A stretch of DNA of 11,477 nucleotides from Candidatus Altimarinota bacterium (GTDB lineage: Bacteria > Patescibacteriota > Gracilibacteria > UBA4473). Positions 6,047 through 11,477 of the stretch are shown here, piece after piece. Positions within the stretch are counted from its first letter, which is position 1. Each line of letters opens with the position of its first letter. The stretch covers positions 1-11,477 of the forward strand of contig CAJQJI010000060.1 in NCBI GenBank assembly GCA_905478675.1, in the 5' to 3' direction. The notes beneath the pieces were generated by a model that saw nothing but the letters and a program-made list of their open reading frames with translations, ran no database searches and was not told the origin of the DNA. Made by a program: the position numbers and the translations under genes.

Positions 6047-6068
6047 AGAACTGAGTGGGTGTTTTTTT
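6033..6068 (+). terminator. Attenuator terminator upstream of leuA
   Basis: ACACCC (6033-6038) pairs with GGGTGT (6057-6062). Further pairing inside the loop is possible (CAG 6039-6041 with CTG 6051-6053, or CTC with GAG). A seven-T tract (6062-6068) follows. It lies 34 bases before the leuA ATG, so it acts on leuA readthrough and cannot simply be the end of ridA. Its left arm overlaps the antiterminator. Confidence 0.88.
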
Positions 6069-6102
6069 GTACAACGAAAATTTAAAATTTAAGATTCTTT
6101 AG

Positions 6103-7614
6103 ATGAACCCCAACTACGTTAAAATTTTTGACACAACCTTACGTGACGGCGAACAGTCCCCTGGCTTTAGCATGAACACCGAAGAAAAAGTTCGGCTCGC
6201 TTTGCAACTAGAACGACTTGGCGTTGATGTAATGGAGGCGGGATTTCCGGCCGCCAGCCCCGATGATTTTACCGCGGTAGAACGTATTGCTAAAGCGGTT
6301 AAAACCGTTGAAGTTTGTGGCCTAGCCCGCGCCATGGACGCGGATATTCGAACCACTTGGGATGCCATTAAAGAGGCTAAAATGCCCCGGATTCACACCT
6401 TTATTGCGACCAGCCCCGTGCACATGCAGTACAAACTGAAAAAGACGCCCGAGCAAGTAAAACAAATGGCGGTGGAGGCGGTAACTTTAGCGAAAAGCTT
6501 CTGTGATCGCGTTGATTTTTCGCCGGAAGATGGAGGCCGGTCCGATCGAGATTTCTTAGTTGATATTTTAGAGGCCGTTATAAAAGCCGGAGCCGACACG
6601 ATTAATATTCCTGACACCGTTGGCTATTTAACGCCCGAAGAATTCGAAGCCTTAATGCGTTATTTAATTAAACATACCAAAGGAGCGGATAAAGTTATTT
6701 GGTCGACCCACTGCCACGACGATTTAGGTTTAGGCGTGGCGAATAGTTTAGCCGGCGTACGGGCCGGCGCGCGGCAAATAGAATGTACCATTAATGGCAT
6801 TGGTGAACGAGCCGGTAATGCCAGCCTAGAAGAAGTAGTAATGGCGCTGCAAACCCGAAAAGATTTTTACACCTTAGAGCACGGTATTGATAGCACCGAG
6901 ATTTTTAGAACCTCTAAATTACTTGAACAAATCACCGGCCAAAAAGTGCAACCTAATAAAGCCATTGTAGGGAAAAATGCGTTTGCGCATGAATCAGGTA
7001 TTCACCAACATGGGATGCTCGCCCACCCTGAAACGTATGAGATTATGACGCCTGAATCGGTCGGGGTGGATAAAACCAATATTGTGCTCGGTAAACACTC
7101 TGGACGCGCCGCTCTAGCGGCTCGGCTCATAGATATGGGCTACCAATTAGAAAGCGACCAACTCAATGAAATTTTTACAGATTTTAAAGTCTTAGCCGAT
7201 AAGAAAAAAGAAATTGCTGATTCCGATTTAGCCATTTTAGTACACGGTGAATTCGCCGAAGCCAACCAAACCTGGAGCTTAGAAAAATATGAACTGGGCA
7301 GTGGCGACTCCAAGCAAGCCTTTGCCGCCTTAACCCTTAAAAACCATAAAACAAATGAAATACTTGCCGCCAAAGCTGATGGTTCGGGTATGGTAGACGC
7401 TGCGTACAATTGTATTAAACAACTGTGTGGCGAACACGGCACTTTAACCGAATTTAAAATGGATGCGGTTACCTCTGGGATAGATGCCCAAGCGGTGGTG
7501 AATGTGCGCTTAGCACAAACCGATGGACGCGTTGTGACTGGGCGCGCGGGCGATACAGATATTGTCAAAGCCGCTATTTTGGCGTATCTAGAAAGCGTTA
7601 ATAAATCTTTGTAA
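6103..7614 (+). CDS. leuA: 2-isopropylmalate synthase
   Basis: Condenses acetyl-CoA with 2-oxoisovalerate, the committed step of leucine synthesis. The 503 residues comprise a TIM-barrel catalytic domain (about 1-270) with FDTTLRDGEQSPGF (9-22, Arg14 and Asp15), THCHDDLGLGVAN (202-214, metal ligands His203 and His205) and GIGERAGNASLEEV (232-245). A linker region contains HESGIHQHGML (296-306) and VLGKHSGR (328-335). The C-terminal LeuA dimerisation/leucine-feedback domain runs from about 365 to 500. The enzyme should therefore be under both allosteric control and the attenuator directly upstream. Citramalate or homocitrate synthase is a less likely alternative, given the leucine leader. No Shine-Dalgarno sequence. 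Stop is TAA. Confidence 0.95.
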   Translation: MNPNYVKIFDTTLRDGEQSPGFSMNTEEKVRLALQLERLGVDVMEAGFPAASPDDFTAVERIAKAVKTVEVCGLARAMDADIRTTWDAIKEAKMPRIHTFIATSPVHMQYKLKKTPEQVKQMAVEAVTLAKSFCDRVDFSPEDGGRSDRDFLVDILEAVIKAGADTINIPDTVGYLTPEEFEALMRYLIKHTKGADKVIWSTHCHDDLGLGVANSLAGVRAGARQIECTINGIGERAGNASLEEVVMALQTRKDFYTLEHGIDSTEIFRTSKLLEQITGQKVQPNKAIVGKNAFAHESGIHQHGMLAHPETYEIMTPESVGVDKTNIVLGKHSGRAALAARLIDMGYQLESDQLNEIFTDFKVLADKKKEIADSDLAILVHGEFAEANQTWSLEKYELGSGDSKQAFAALTLKNHKTNEILAAKADGSGMVDAAYNCIKQLCGEHGTLTEFKMDAVTSGIDAQAVVNVRLAQTDGRVVTGRAGDTDIVKAAILAYLESVNKSL

Positions 7615-7637
7615 ACGAGACCGGTCTCGTTATTTTT
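7614..7637 (+). terminator. leuA terminator (18-base perfect palindrome plus T-tract)
   Basis: AACGAGACCGGTCTCGTT (7614-7631) is a perfect palindrome that folds as a hairpin with CCGG at its tip. It begins on the last base of the leuA stop codon and is followed by TATTTTT. A GGGG/CCCC stem (7638-7641 with 7652-7655) lies right after it. The palindrome could also be an operator, but its position and T-run favour termination. Confidence 0.7.
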
Positions 7638-7660
7638 GGGGACGCCTAATGCCCCTAAAA

Positions 7661-7689
7661 CTTACAATTTGCACTTTATTTTTGTAAAT
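7661..7689. repeat. TTACAA-N14-TTGTAA unit, copy A
   Basis: Inverted arms TTACAA (7662-7667) and TTGTAA (7682-7687) are 14 bases apart. The 29-base unit matches copy B (7777-7805) at about 23 of 29 positions, including the T-rich centre. It could be a dimeric regulator site or a hairpin remnant. Confidence 0.5.
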
Positions 7690-7776
7690 CAATACACACT
7701 CAGCTCTTTTTACAACTAACTTAAAGCCTGCTTACTTCATTAAACCTTTTAACTGACAGACTTAACCCCCTCTTAA

Positions 7777-7805
7777 TTTACAATTCTAACTTTGTTTTTG
7801 TAAGT
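7777..7805. repeat. TTACAA-N14-TTGTAA unit, copy B
   Basis: Arms TTACAA (7778-7783) and TTGTAA (7798-7803) have the same 14-base spacing as copy A, 116 bases downstream of it. Conservation of both arms and spacing in duplicate makes chance less likely than for one copy in T-rich DNA. Confidence 0.5.
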
Positions 7806-7840
7806 TTTAAATTGTTTTGAGTCCGTTCAAATGCTCTTAT

Positions 7841-7863
7841 GAGTTCGAACTAAGTTCGAACTC
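7841..7863. repeat. Perfect 10-bp inverted repeat GAGTTCGAAC-TAA-GTTCGAACTC
   Basis: Ten-base arms at 7841-7850 and 7854-7863 are exactly complementary around TAA. Each arm contains TTCGAA, itself a palindrome. No T-tract follows, so it is not a typical terminator. It lies about 90 bases ahead of the U32 gene, and a weak TTTGAG-N16-TATGAG promoter-like pair (7816-7843) overlaps its left end, as would suit an operator. Confidence 0.6.
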
Positions 7864-7889
7864 GGTATGGTGTTAAGCTAATTTTTAAG

Positions 7890-7917
7890 TTGCCCTTGTT
7901 TGCACTTTTCCCATACT
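7890..7917 (+). promoter_or_regulatory. Weak candidate promoter for the U32 gene
   Basis: TTGCCC (7890-7895) and CATACT (7912-7917) are 16 bases apart, the spacing found at better promoters in this window. The hexamers match only about four of six consensus bases each. Predicted transcription would start about 30 bases before the ATG. Confidence 0.35.
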
Positions 7918-7953
7918 ATCAACGATTTAGTGATTTTTTTTAAGCCTTAACTT

Positions 7954-9327
7954 ATGTCAAATTCGCCCCTCCCCGAACTACTTTTACCCGCTGGTGATTT
8001 AGATAAAGCCTACACCGCTTTTCGGTACGGGGCCGACGCTATTTACTGCGGAGTCGCTATGTTTTCTTTACGAACCCGCGAAAACTTATTTACCGAAGAA
8101 AATATTATTGAAATTGTAGAATACGCTCATAAAAACAATAAAAAGGTCTATGTAACGTTAAACGCCTTTCCGCACGAATTTATGATGAAGATGTATGAAA
8201 AACATCTTCGATTTCTTGAAGAGGTGCAACCTGACGGCATTATTTTTGCCGATCTAGGGGTACTTTCTCTAGCCAACGAGTTTGCGCCAACCGTTCCCAA
8301 GCATCTATCAGTGCAAACCTCTACTATGAACCTTCCCGCGATTAAACAATGGCAGGCCTTAGGCGTAGAACGCATTATTTGTGCGCGTGAAATGGCGATT
8401 AAAGAAGTGGAACGCTTACACAAAGCGATCCCAGAAATGGAACTTGAATATTTTGTCCATGGGGCGGTTTGTATGGCTTATTCTGGACGCTGTCTGCTTT
8501 CTAATTTTACGGGTGGCCGAGATGCTAACCGCGGAGCGTGTAACCATACTTGTCGCTGGAACTACCGTGTAGTCGACGATGAACAGCGAGAAATTGATGT
8601 CTCTGATCATTACCAATCGGGTGAAGACGCGGTTTCCGAAGGGTGCGCGCACTCGATTCGTGATTTTGAAACAAATAAAATAGTAGAGGAAGAAACACGC
8701 CAAGGCCAAATGGTGCCGATTGAAGAGGATTTTCACGGCACTCACATTATGAGTTCGCGAGATATGTGTATGATTGAATTCATGGAATCCATCCAAAACG
8801 CAGGCGTTTGTAGCCTAAAGGTAGAAGGACGCCACAAGACGGCTTACTATGCCGCCACCATCGCCAGAGCCTACCGACAAGCTTTAGACGATCTGGCCGC
8901 CGGCAAAGCCTTTAATCCCCAATTATGGGATGAAATTCACGCCACCGCTAACCGAGGATTTTTCCCTGGATTCCTTAATGGAAAACCTCAAAGTGGTGAT
9001 ATTCAGTATGAAGAAAATCGATCAACCAGCCCTAAAGAAGTGTGCGGACGAGTACTCGATTATAAAGACGGAAAAATCATTGTAGACGTAAAAAATAAAA
9101 TCGAAACGGGCGCTGAACTAGAAGTTGTTATGCCAAAGCTAAAAGATGATTTTGTTTTTAAAGCGGAGGAACTCACTTTTGGAGACGAAGTAGTGCCAAC
9201 CTTACATGGTGGTAACCTGAACCAAACGGCTACAATCGCCTGTAAAACAGAAATTCCAGCCGGCGTATTTTTACGACAAAAAACTCAAAACCCAGGGGTT
9301 AAGCCACGAATGAAAGTTCTTAAATAA
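7954..9327 (+). CDS. trhP: U32-family protein, probable tRNA hydroxylation protein TrhP (YegQ type)
   Basis: Named 'peptidase U32' in databases, but characterised members of this branch act with prephenate in forming 5-hydroxyuridine at tRNA position 34. The 457-residue protein has an N-terminal TIM-barrel-like domain starting PELLLPAGDLDKAY (7-20) and the U32 signature EYFVHGAVCMAYSGRCLLS (165-183). Cys173, Cys180, Cys196 and Cys200 are spaced as the Fe-S ligands of this family. SSRDMCMIEF follows near 267, then VEGRHKTAYY near 290. A C-terminal beta domain runs from about 360 (CGRVLDYKDGKIIVDV). Overall length is close to E. coli YegQ. RlhA (23S rRNA hydroxylation) is an alternative paralogue. 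Stop is TAA. Confidence 0.82.
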   Translation: MSNSPLPELLLPAGDLDKAYTAFRYGADAIYCGVAMFSLRTRENLFTEENIIEIVEYAHKNNKKVYVTLNAFPHEFMMKMYEKHLRFLEEVQPDGIIFADLGVLSLANEFAPTVPKHLSVQTSTMNLPAIKQWQALGVERIICAREMAIKEVERLHKAIPEMELEYFVHGAVCMAYSGRCLLSNFTGGRDANRGACNHTCRWNYRVVDDEQREIDVSDHYQSGEDAVSEGCAHSIRDFETNKIVEEETRQGQMVPIEEDFHGTHIMSSRDMCMIEFMESIQNAGVCSLKVEGRHKTAYYAATIARAYRQALDDLAAGKAFNPQLWDEIHATANRGFFPGFLNGKPQSGDIQYEENRSTSPKEVCGRVLDYKDGKIIVDVKNKIETGAELEVVMPKLKDDFVFKAEELTFGDEVVPTLHGGNLNQTATIACKTEIPAGVFLRQKTQNPGVKPRMKVLK

Positions 9328-9332
9328 ATTTA

Positions 9333-9665
9333 ATGAAAGACCTTGAGAATCTGACTGACAGCCAAAAAATAGACTACTTGATCAAAAAAGTTGAACAAAT
9401 AGATAAAACCGTTAATCCCCCTTTTTGGAAAACTTTTCTAAAGTGGTTTATTGCTAACTTTTGGACGCTCTTATCGCTGGCCGTGATCGCCTATTTTTTA
9501 TGGCAAGTCTGGGAAATGGTCCAAGCCGTGCAAGCCCAAATTGATGCGGTTAAAACCCAAGTTGATGGCTTTAAATTATCGGTAAGCGATCAATTCAGAG
9601 GGATGGGCGAAGCTATGGGGTCTATTACTAATTTTGATGTCAGCCGGTTTAAGTTTTGGGAATAA
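9333..9665 (+). CDS. Small single-TM protein with coiled-coil flanks
   Basis: Unrecognised 110-residue protein. A charged N-terminal helix (about 1-28) precedes one aromatic-rich membrane span (about 39-61, with several Trp). A heptad-like helix follows (MVQAVQAQIDAVKTQVDGF, 62-80), then a polar C-terminus ending FKFWE. It starts five bases after the U32 stop codon, so it is probably co-transcribed with it. It has no Shine-Dalgarno sequence. Its stop TAA is separated by one base from the stop of the next, convergent gene. Membrane tethering or oligomerisation is plausible; function is unknown. Confidence 0.75.
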   Translation: MKDLENLTDSQKIDYLIKKVEQIDKTVNPPFWKTFLKWFIANFWTLLSLAVIAYFLWQVWEMVQAVQAQIDAVKTQVDGFKLSVSDQFRGMGEAMGSITNFDVSRFKFWE

Positions 9666-9666
9666 A

Positions 9667-10647
9667 TTAAATGGCCATGCCGCCTCGAGCCGCATCACCG
9701 TCGGTTTGTAAATTTGTTTCAATGAGTAACGGCTCCTCATTCCCAAATTTTTCAGTCCAAGCGGTCTGAACGGCCTCTAAAAAAGTACTTAAACCCACTC
9801 TATTCACTTTGGTTTGCCCCCCTAACCCCACCGAAAAAGCCTTGCTCGATTTTTGCACACTTAACCGAGACTCTTCGTGTGGCCCTACATAATTTTCGAG
9901 CATTTTTTTAAACTGAATAAATACCCCAGGCGCTGTATGCGGGTTCCCTGCAAAATATTTAACTTTTAGAAAATCTTCAATTAACGCCTCTTTAATCGTC
10001 TCACTTTCGCCCGGAATGGTTTTAATTTTTGACTTTGGTTTATCTGGAAAAAGATTTACCCAAGTATTTAAATTTTCAGGGTCTTCATTAAAAAGCATCT
10101 CTCCCAAACGAGTTCGCCCATTGTAAGACCCCAAAAGTCCCTCTAAAGACTCTAATAAGTTTTGAGGGGCTGAGGCAAACATCTCATTTGTCATAAATCT
10201 ATCTTTGATAATACGCACTAACGCTGCTTTATTTTTTTTCACCGAGCAGGTTTTCAGCTCTAAAAAAGAATCTCGCACCACCTGTAACACGTCAAACCCC
10301 AAGTTCTCCAGCATTTTTAAATACACTAAAGGGTACAGCGCATTTGGGAGTGATTCAGCCTCAGGCTTTTCAATCCCGACGGCTTCTAGGTTTTTTCTAT
10401 TGAGTTCTATCAAATTATTTAAACGTCTTCTACGTGCGTTACAACTTCTTTCCAGCTTTTCCATTGGCGTCTTGGCTCTCTCCAAATCTCGCTCCGCTAA
10501 AAACACCTTAACGCTTTGGTTCACTAAGGTTCTCACCTCATTCGTAACTTCTTCAATCCATCCTAAACCTTGTAATTCTTCAAGCGTTGTCTGACTTAAA
10601 AAATCTACAGAGAAGACCTCAACGTTATCGGTTTTATCTAGCGCCAT
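9667..10647 (-). CDS. Hypothetical soluble protein, 326 residues
   Basis: Not recognised. There is no signal peptide or membrane span. The protein is rich in predicted helix: an acidic start, a strongly basic patch at 69-75 (CNARRRR) with Lys/Arg-rich helices around it (54-85), and a regular helical middle (about 105-185). A more polar C-terminal part contains GPHEESRLSVQKSSKAF (255-271) and a Gly-rich SVGLGGQTK (272-280). Only two cysteines (69 and 134) are present. It is the second gene of a two-gene minus-strand unit, 20 bases after the 69-residue gene. Start is ATG 10647, without a Shine-Dalgarno sequence. Stop is TAA. Confidence 0.75.
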   Translation of the reverse strand: MALDKTDNVEVFSVDFLSQTTLEELQGLGWIEEVTNEVRTLVNQSVKVFLAERDLERAKTPMEKLERSCNARRRRLNNLIELNRKNLEAVGIEKPEAESLPNALYPLVYLKMLENLGFDVLQVVRDSFLELKTCSVKKNKAALVRIIKDRFMTNEMFASAPQNLLESLEGLLGSYNGRTRLGEMLFNEDPENLNTWVNLFPDKPKSKIKTIPGESETIKEALIEDFLKVKYFAGNPHTAPGVFIQFKKMLENYVGPHEESRLSVQKSSKAFSVGLGGQTKVNRVGLSTFLEAVQTAWTEKFGNEEPLLIETNLQTDGDAARGGMAI

Positions 10648-10667
10648 ATGAAATAGTTAGTTTAAAT

Positions 10668-10877
10668 TTAATCAATAATTTGCACACTATTGATCCGCCC
10701 TGATCGGTCTTTATAAATTTGAATACTGTGCCCCACGAGTTCCTTCATTTCTTTAAACGGCTCCCCAATAAAAAGCCGTAGTAACTCTAAATCTACCGCG
10801 CGCTTCGTAAATCCATCGTAATAAATCACGTTACTCTCGGCTTGTACGTCGACGACTTCTCCAGGTTTTAAACTCAT
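10668..10877 (-). CDS. Hypothetical small protein, 69 residues
   Basis: Not recognised. An acidic/basic mixed protein with alternating hydrophobic residues suggesting beta strands (VIYYDGF at 17-23, HSIQIYKD at 50-57, RINSVQIID at 61-69) and one helix (LELLRLFIG near 30-38). No cysteines and no membrane span. It is the first gene of the unit with the 326-residue protein and divergent from leuC. ATG at 10877 is the only reasonable start. Stop is TAA. The small size next to a larger partner recalls regulator or chaperone pairs, but nothing in the sequence confirms that. Confidence 0.7.
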   Translation of the reverse strand: MSLKPGEVVDVQAESNVIYYDGFTKRAVDLELLRLFIGEPFKEMKELVGHSIQIYKDRSGRINSVQIID

Positions 10878-10900
10878 ACTTAAAATGCTTATTTTATAAA

Positions 10901-10929
10901 AAAATAGATCACAAATGTATTTTTGTCAA
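10901..10929 (-). promoter_or_regulatory. Candidate promoter for the two-gene hypothetical unit
   Basis: On the minus strand a perfect TTGACA (10929-10924) is followed after 17 bases by TATTTT (10906-10901), a weaker -10. The predicted transcript starts about 16 bases before the ATG at 10877. It occupies the divergent gap shared with leuC. Confidence 0.5.
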
Positions 10930-10966
10930 CTCGACACTTAAAACGAATTAAATAAGCTGTATCACC

Positions 10967-11477
10967 ATGAAAGACGCACAAAATATAATCGATAAAATCT
11001 GGGATGCACACGTGGTTAGCCAAGAAGCCGGTGCGCCCGATGTTTTTTTTATTGATCTACAATTACTACACGAAGTTACCAGTCCGCAAGCCTTTACTAT
11101 TATGCGTGAAAAAGAACTGGCTTTTGCTTGCCCAGAAAGAAATTTCGCCACTCTCGATCACTCCGTTCCTACCGATGACGCGCGTGAGGCTTATGCCGAC
11201 GAACAGGCTAAACACCAAGTGGAATCACTGCGTAAAAACTGCGAAGACTTCAATATTCCGGTCTTTGATTTTGGCTCTGGTAATCAAGGTATTGTACATG
11301 TTATCGGCCCCGAACAAGGTTTAACTCAACCGGGTAAAACCATTGTTTGTGGTGATAGCCATACCTCCACCCATGGCGCTTTTGGTGCCTTAGCCTTTGG
11401 CATTGGAACGACGCAGATTGGGCACGTAATGGCCACACAAACGCTTCTACTTGAAAAACCCAAAACCATGAAGGTTG
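10967..11477 (+). CDS. leuC: 3-isopropylmalate dehydratase large subunit (5' part, runs off the edge)
   Basis: With LeuD it isomerises 2-isopropylmalate to 3-isopropylmalate, the step after LeuA. About 170 codons are visible, roughly the first third of a protein normally 420-470 long. They include KIWDAHVV near residue 10, FIDLQLLHEVTSPQAF near 28-43, LDHSVPT near 62-68, and the aconitase-family block VCGDSHTSTHGAFGALAFG near 125-143 with the first cluster-region Cys. The Fe-S ligand cysteines further downstream lie outside the window. No leader ORF or attenuator precedes it. Candidate promoter boxes here are weak, and no Shine-Dalgarno sequence is seen before ATG 10967. leuD and leuB may follow. 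Confidence 0.94.
   Translation, partial: MKDAQNIIDKIWDAHVVSQEAGAPDVFFIDLQLLHEVTSPQAFTIMREKELAFACPERNFATLDHSVPTDDAREAYADEQAKHQVESLRKNCEDFNIPVFDFGSGNQGIVHVIGPEQGLTQPGKTIVCGDSHTSTHGAFGALAFGIGTTQIGHVMATQTLLLEKPKTMKV

Larger units (their letters stand above)
7615..7953. other. 339-base intergenic region between leuA and the U32 gene
   Basis: This is the longest non-coding stretch of the window. It holds the leuA terminator, two related 29-base units with TTACAA/TTGTAA arms, a perfect 10-bp inverted repeat at 7841-7863 and a weak promoter near the U32 gene. I found no tRNA cloverleaf, rRNA or convincing ORF. It is markedly richer in T than the coding regions around it. Confidence 0.7.

Noticed and set aside
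5935..6102. T-box riboswitch (tRNA-sensing) as the regulator of leuA
   Set aside because: No T-box sequence of the AGGGUGGNACCGCG type and no long specifier stem. The Leu-rich ORF with 1:2, 2:3 and 3:4 pairing explains the region fully.
7140..7568. 142-codon antisense frame within leuA
   Set aside because: It lies wholly opposite a conserved coding region, its translation has low-complexity Ser/Ala content, and it has no start signal. It is a shadow frame.
7649..7687. Second leader peptide, MPLKLTICTLFL, upstream of the U32 gene
   Set aside because: Only three scattered Leu, no alternative stems, no terminator before the U32 gene, and it overlaps the leuA 3' hairpins and repeat copy A.
7841..7863. 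tRNA T-arm (GTTCGAAC)
   Set aside because: No acceptor, D or anticodon stems can be formed around it. The symmetry is a simple inverted repeat.
8150..8790. Extra segment between the CRW motif and EEDFHGT in the U32 protein as an unusual insertion
   Set aside because: The total length is close to that expected for YegQ-type proteins, which appear to have a long linker here, so I do not treat it as novel.
8416..8796. 126-codon antisense frame within the U32 gene
   Set aside because: Opposite strand of the conserved Fe-S motif region. No promoter or family resemblance.
7954..9327. Secreted collagenase or protease function for the U32 protein
   Set aside because: No signal peptide. The four Fe-S cysteines and overall architecture match RNA-modification members of U32; the peptidase name is historical.
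10930..10966. Strong leuC promoter with leaderless start (TCGACA-N16-TAAGCT)
   Set aside because: The -10 hexamer matches only three of six bases. I cannot support a definite promoter assignment.
1..11477. UGA read as glycine, as in Gracilibacteria
   Set aside because: Conserved genes run full length in the standard code with no in-frame TGA, and glycine is encoded by GGN codons throughout.

Overview
The window looks like part of a compact bacterial chromosome, most likely from the Patescibacteria/CPR radiation or a close relative. Genes are short and tightly packed. There is a run rpmE - membrane protein - rpmF - nusB - rnc. Cysteine-poor versions of bL31 and bL32 are present. RNase III carries an 'LLAN' variant motif, and clear Shine-Dalgarno sequences are almost absent. 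The lineage call is an inference from gene content. The sequence itself shows standard-code reading frames of moderate A+T content. All 17 stop codons I could read are TAA (11) or TAG (6), with no TGA.

Layout. Positions 1-134 hold the tail of a plus-strand gene and a bidirectional terminator. A small CxC/CxxC zinc-ribbon-like gene (minus) is divergent from rpsT (plus; promoter and terminator visible). Positions 915-5375 form a seven-gene minus-strand block, transcribed rpmE, six-TM membrane protein, rpmF, nusB, rnc, pabB, lspA. It starts from a TTGACG-N16-TATATT promoter and ends at the bidirectional terminator shared with rpsT. Plus-strand ridA is divergent from it. Next come a leucine leader region and leuA, a 339-base intergenic stretch with paired inverted repeats, a U32-family gene (TrhP/YegQ type) and a small membrane protein. 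A two-gene minus-strand unit of unknown function follows. The 5' part of leuC runs off the right edge.

The main discovery is between ridA and leuA. A promoter is followed within about four bases by an 18-codon ORF, MKNLRLSSLLLLRLDRAV, with seven leucines, four of them consecutive. Its RNA can form a 1:2 hairpin over the leucine codons, or an alternative 8-bp plus 7-bp antiterminator that uses the same bases as a T-tailed terminator just before leuA. This is a complete ribosome-mediated leucine attenuator, like leuL of enterobacteria in logic but unrelated in sequence.

How the genes fit together. leuA and leuC encode the first two enzymes of leucine synthesis, but here they are separate units and only leuA has a visible attenuator. 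The seven-gene block mixes translation and RNA-processing genes (bL31, bL32, NusB, RNase III) with a folate-pathway enzyme (PabB) and lipoprotein signal peptidase. PabB consumes chorismate, and the U32 protein, if a true TrhP, uses prephenate for tRNA wobble-uridine hydroxylation. Both imply a shikimate pathway elsewhere in the genome.
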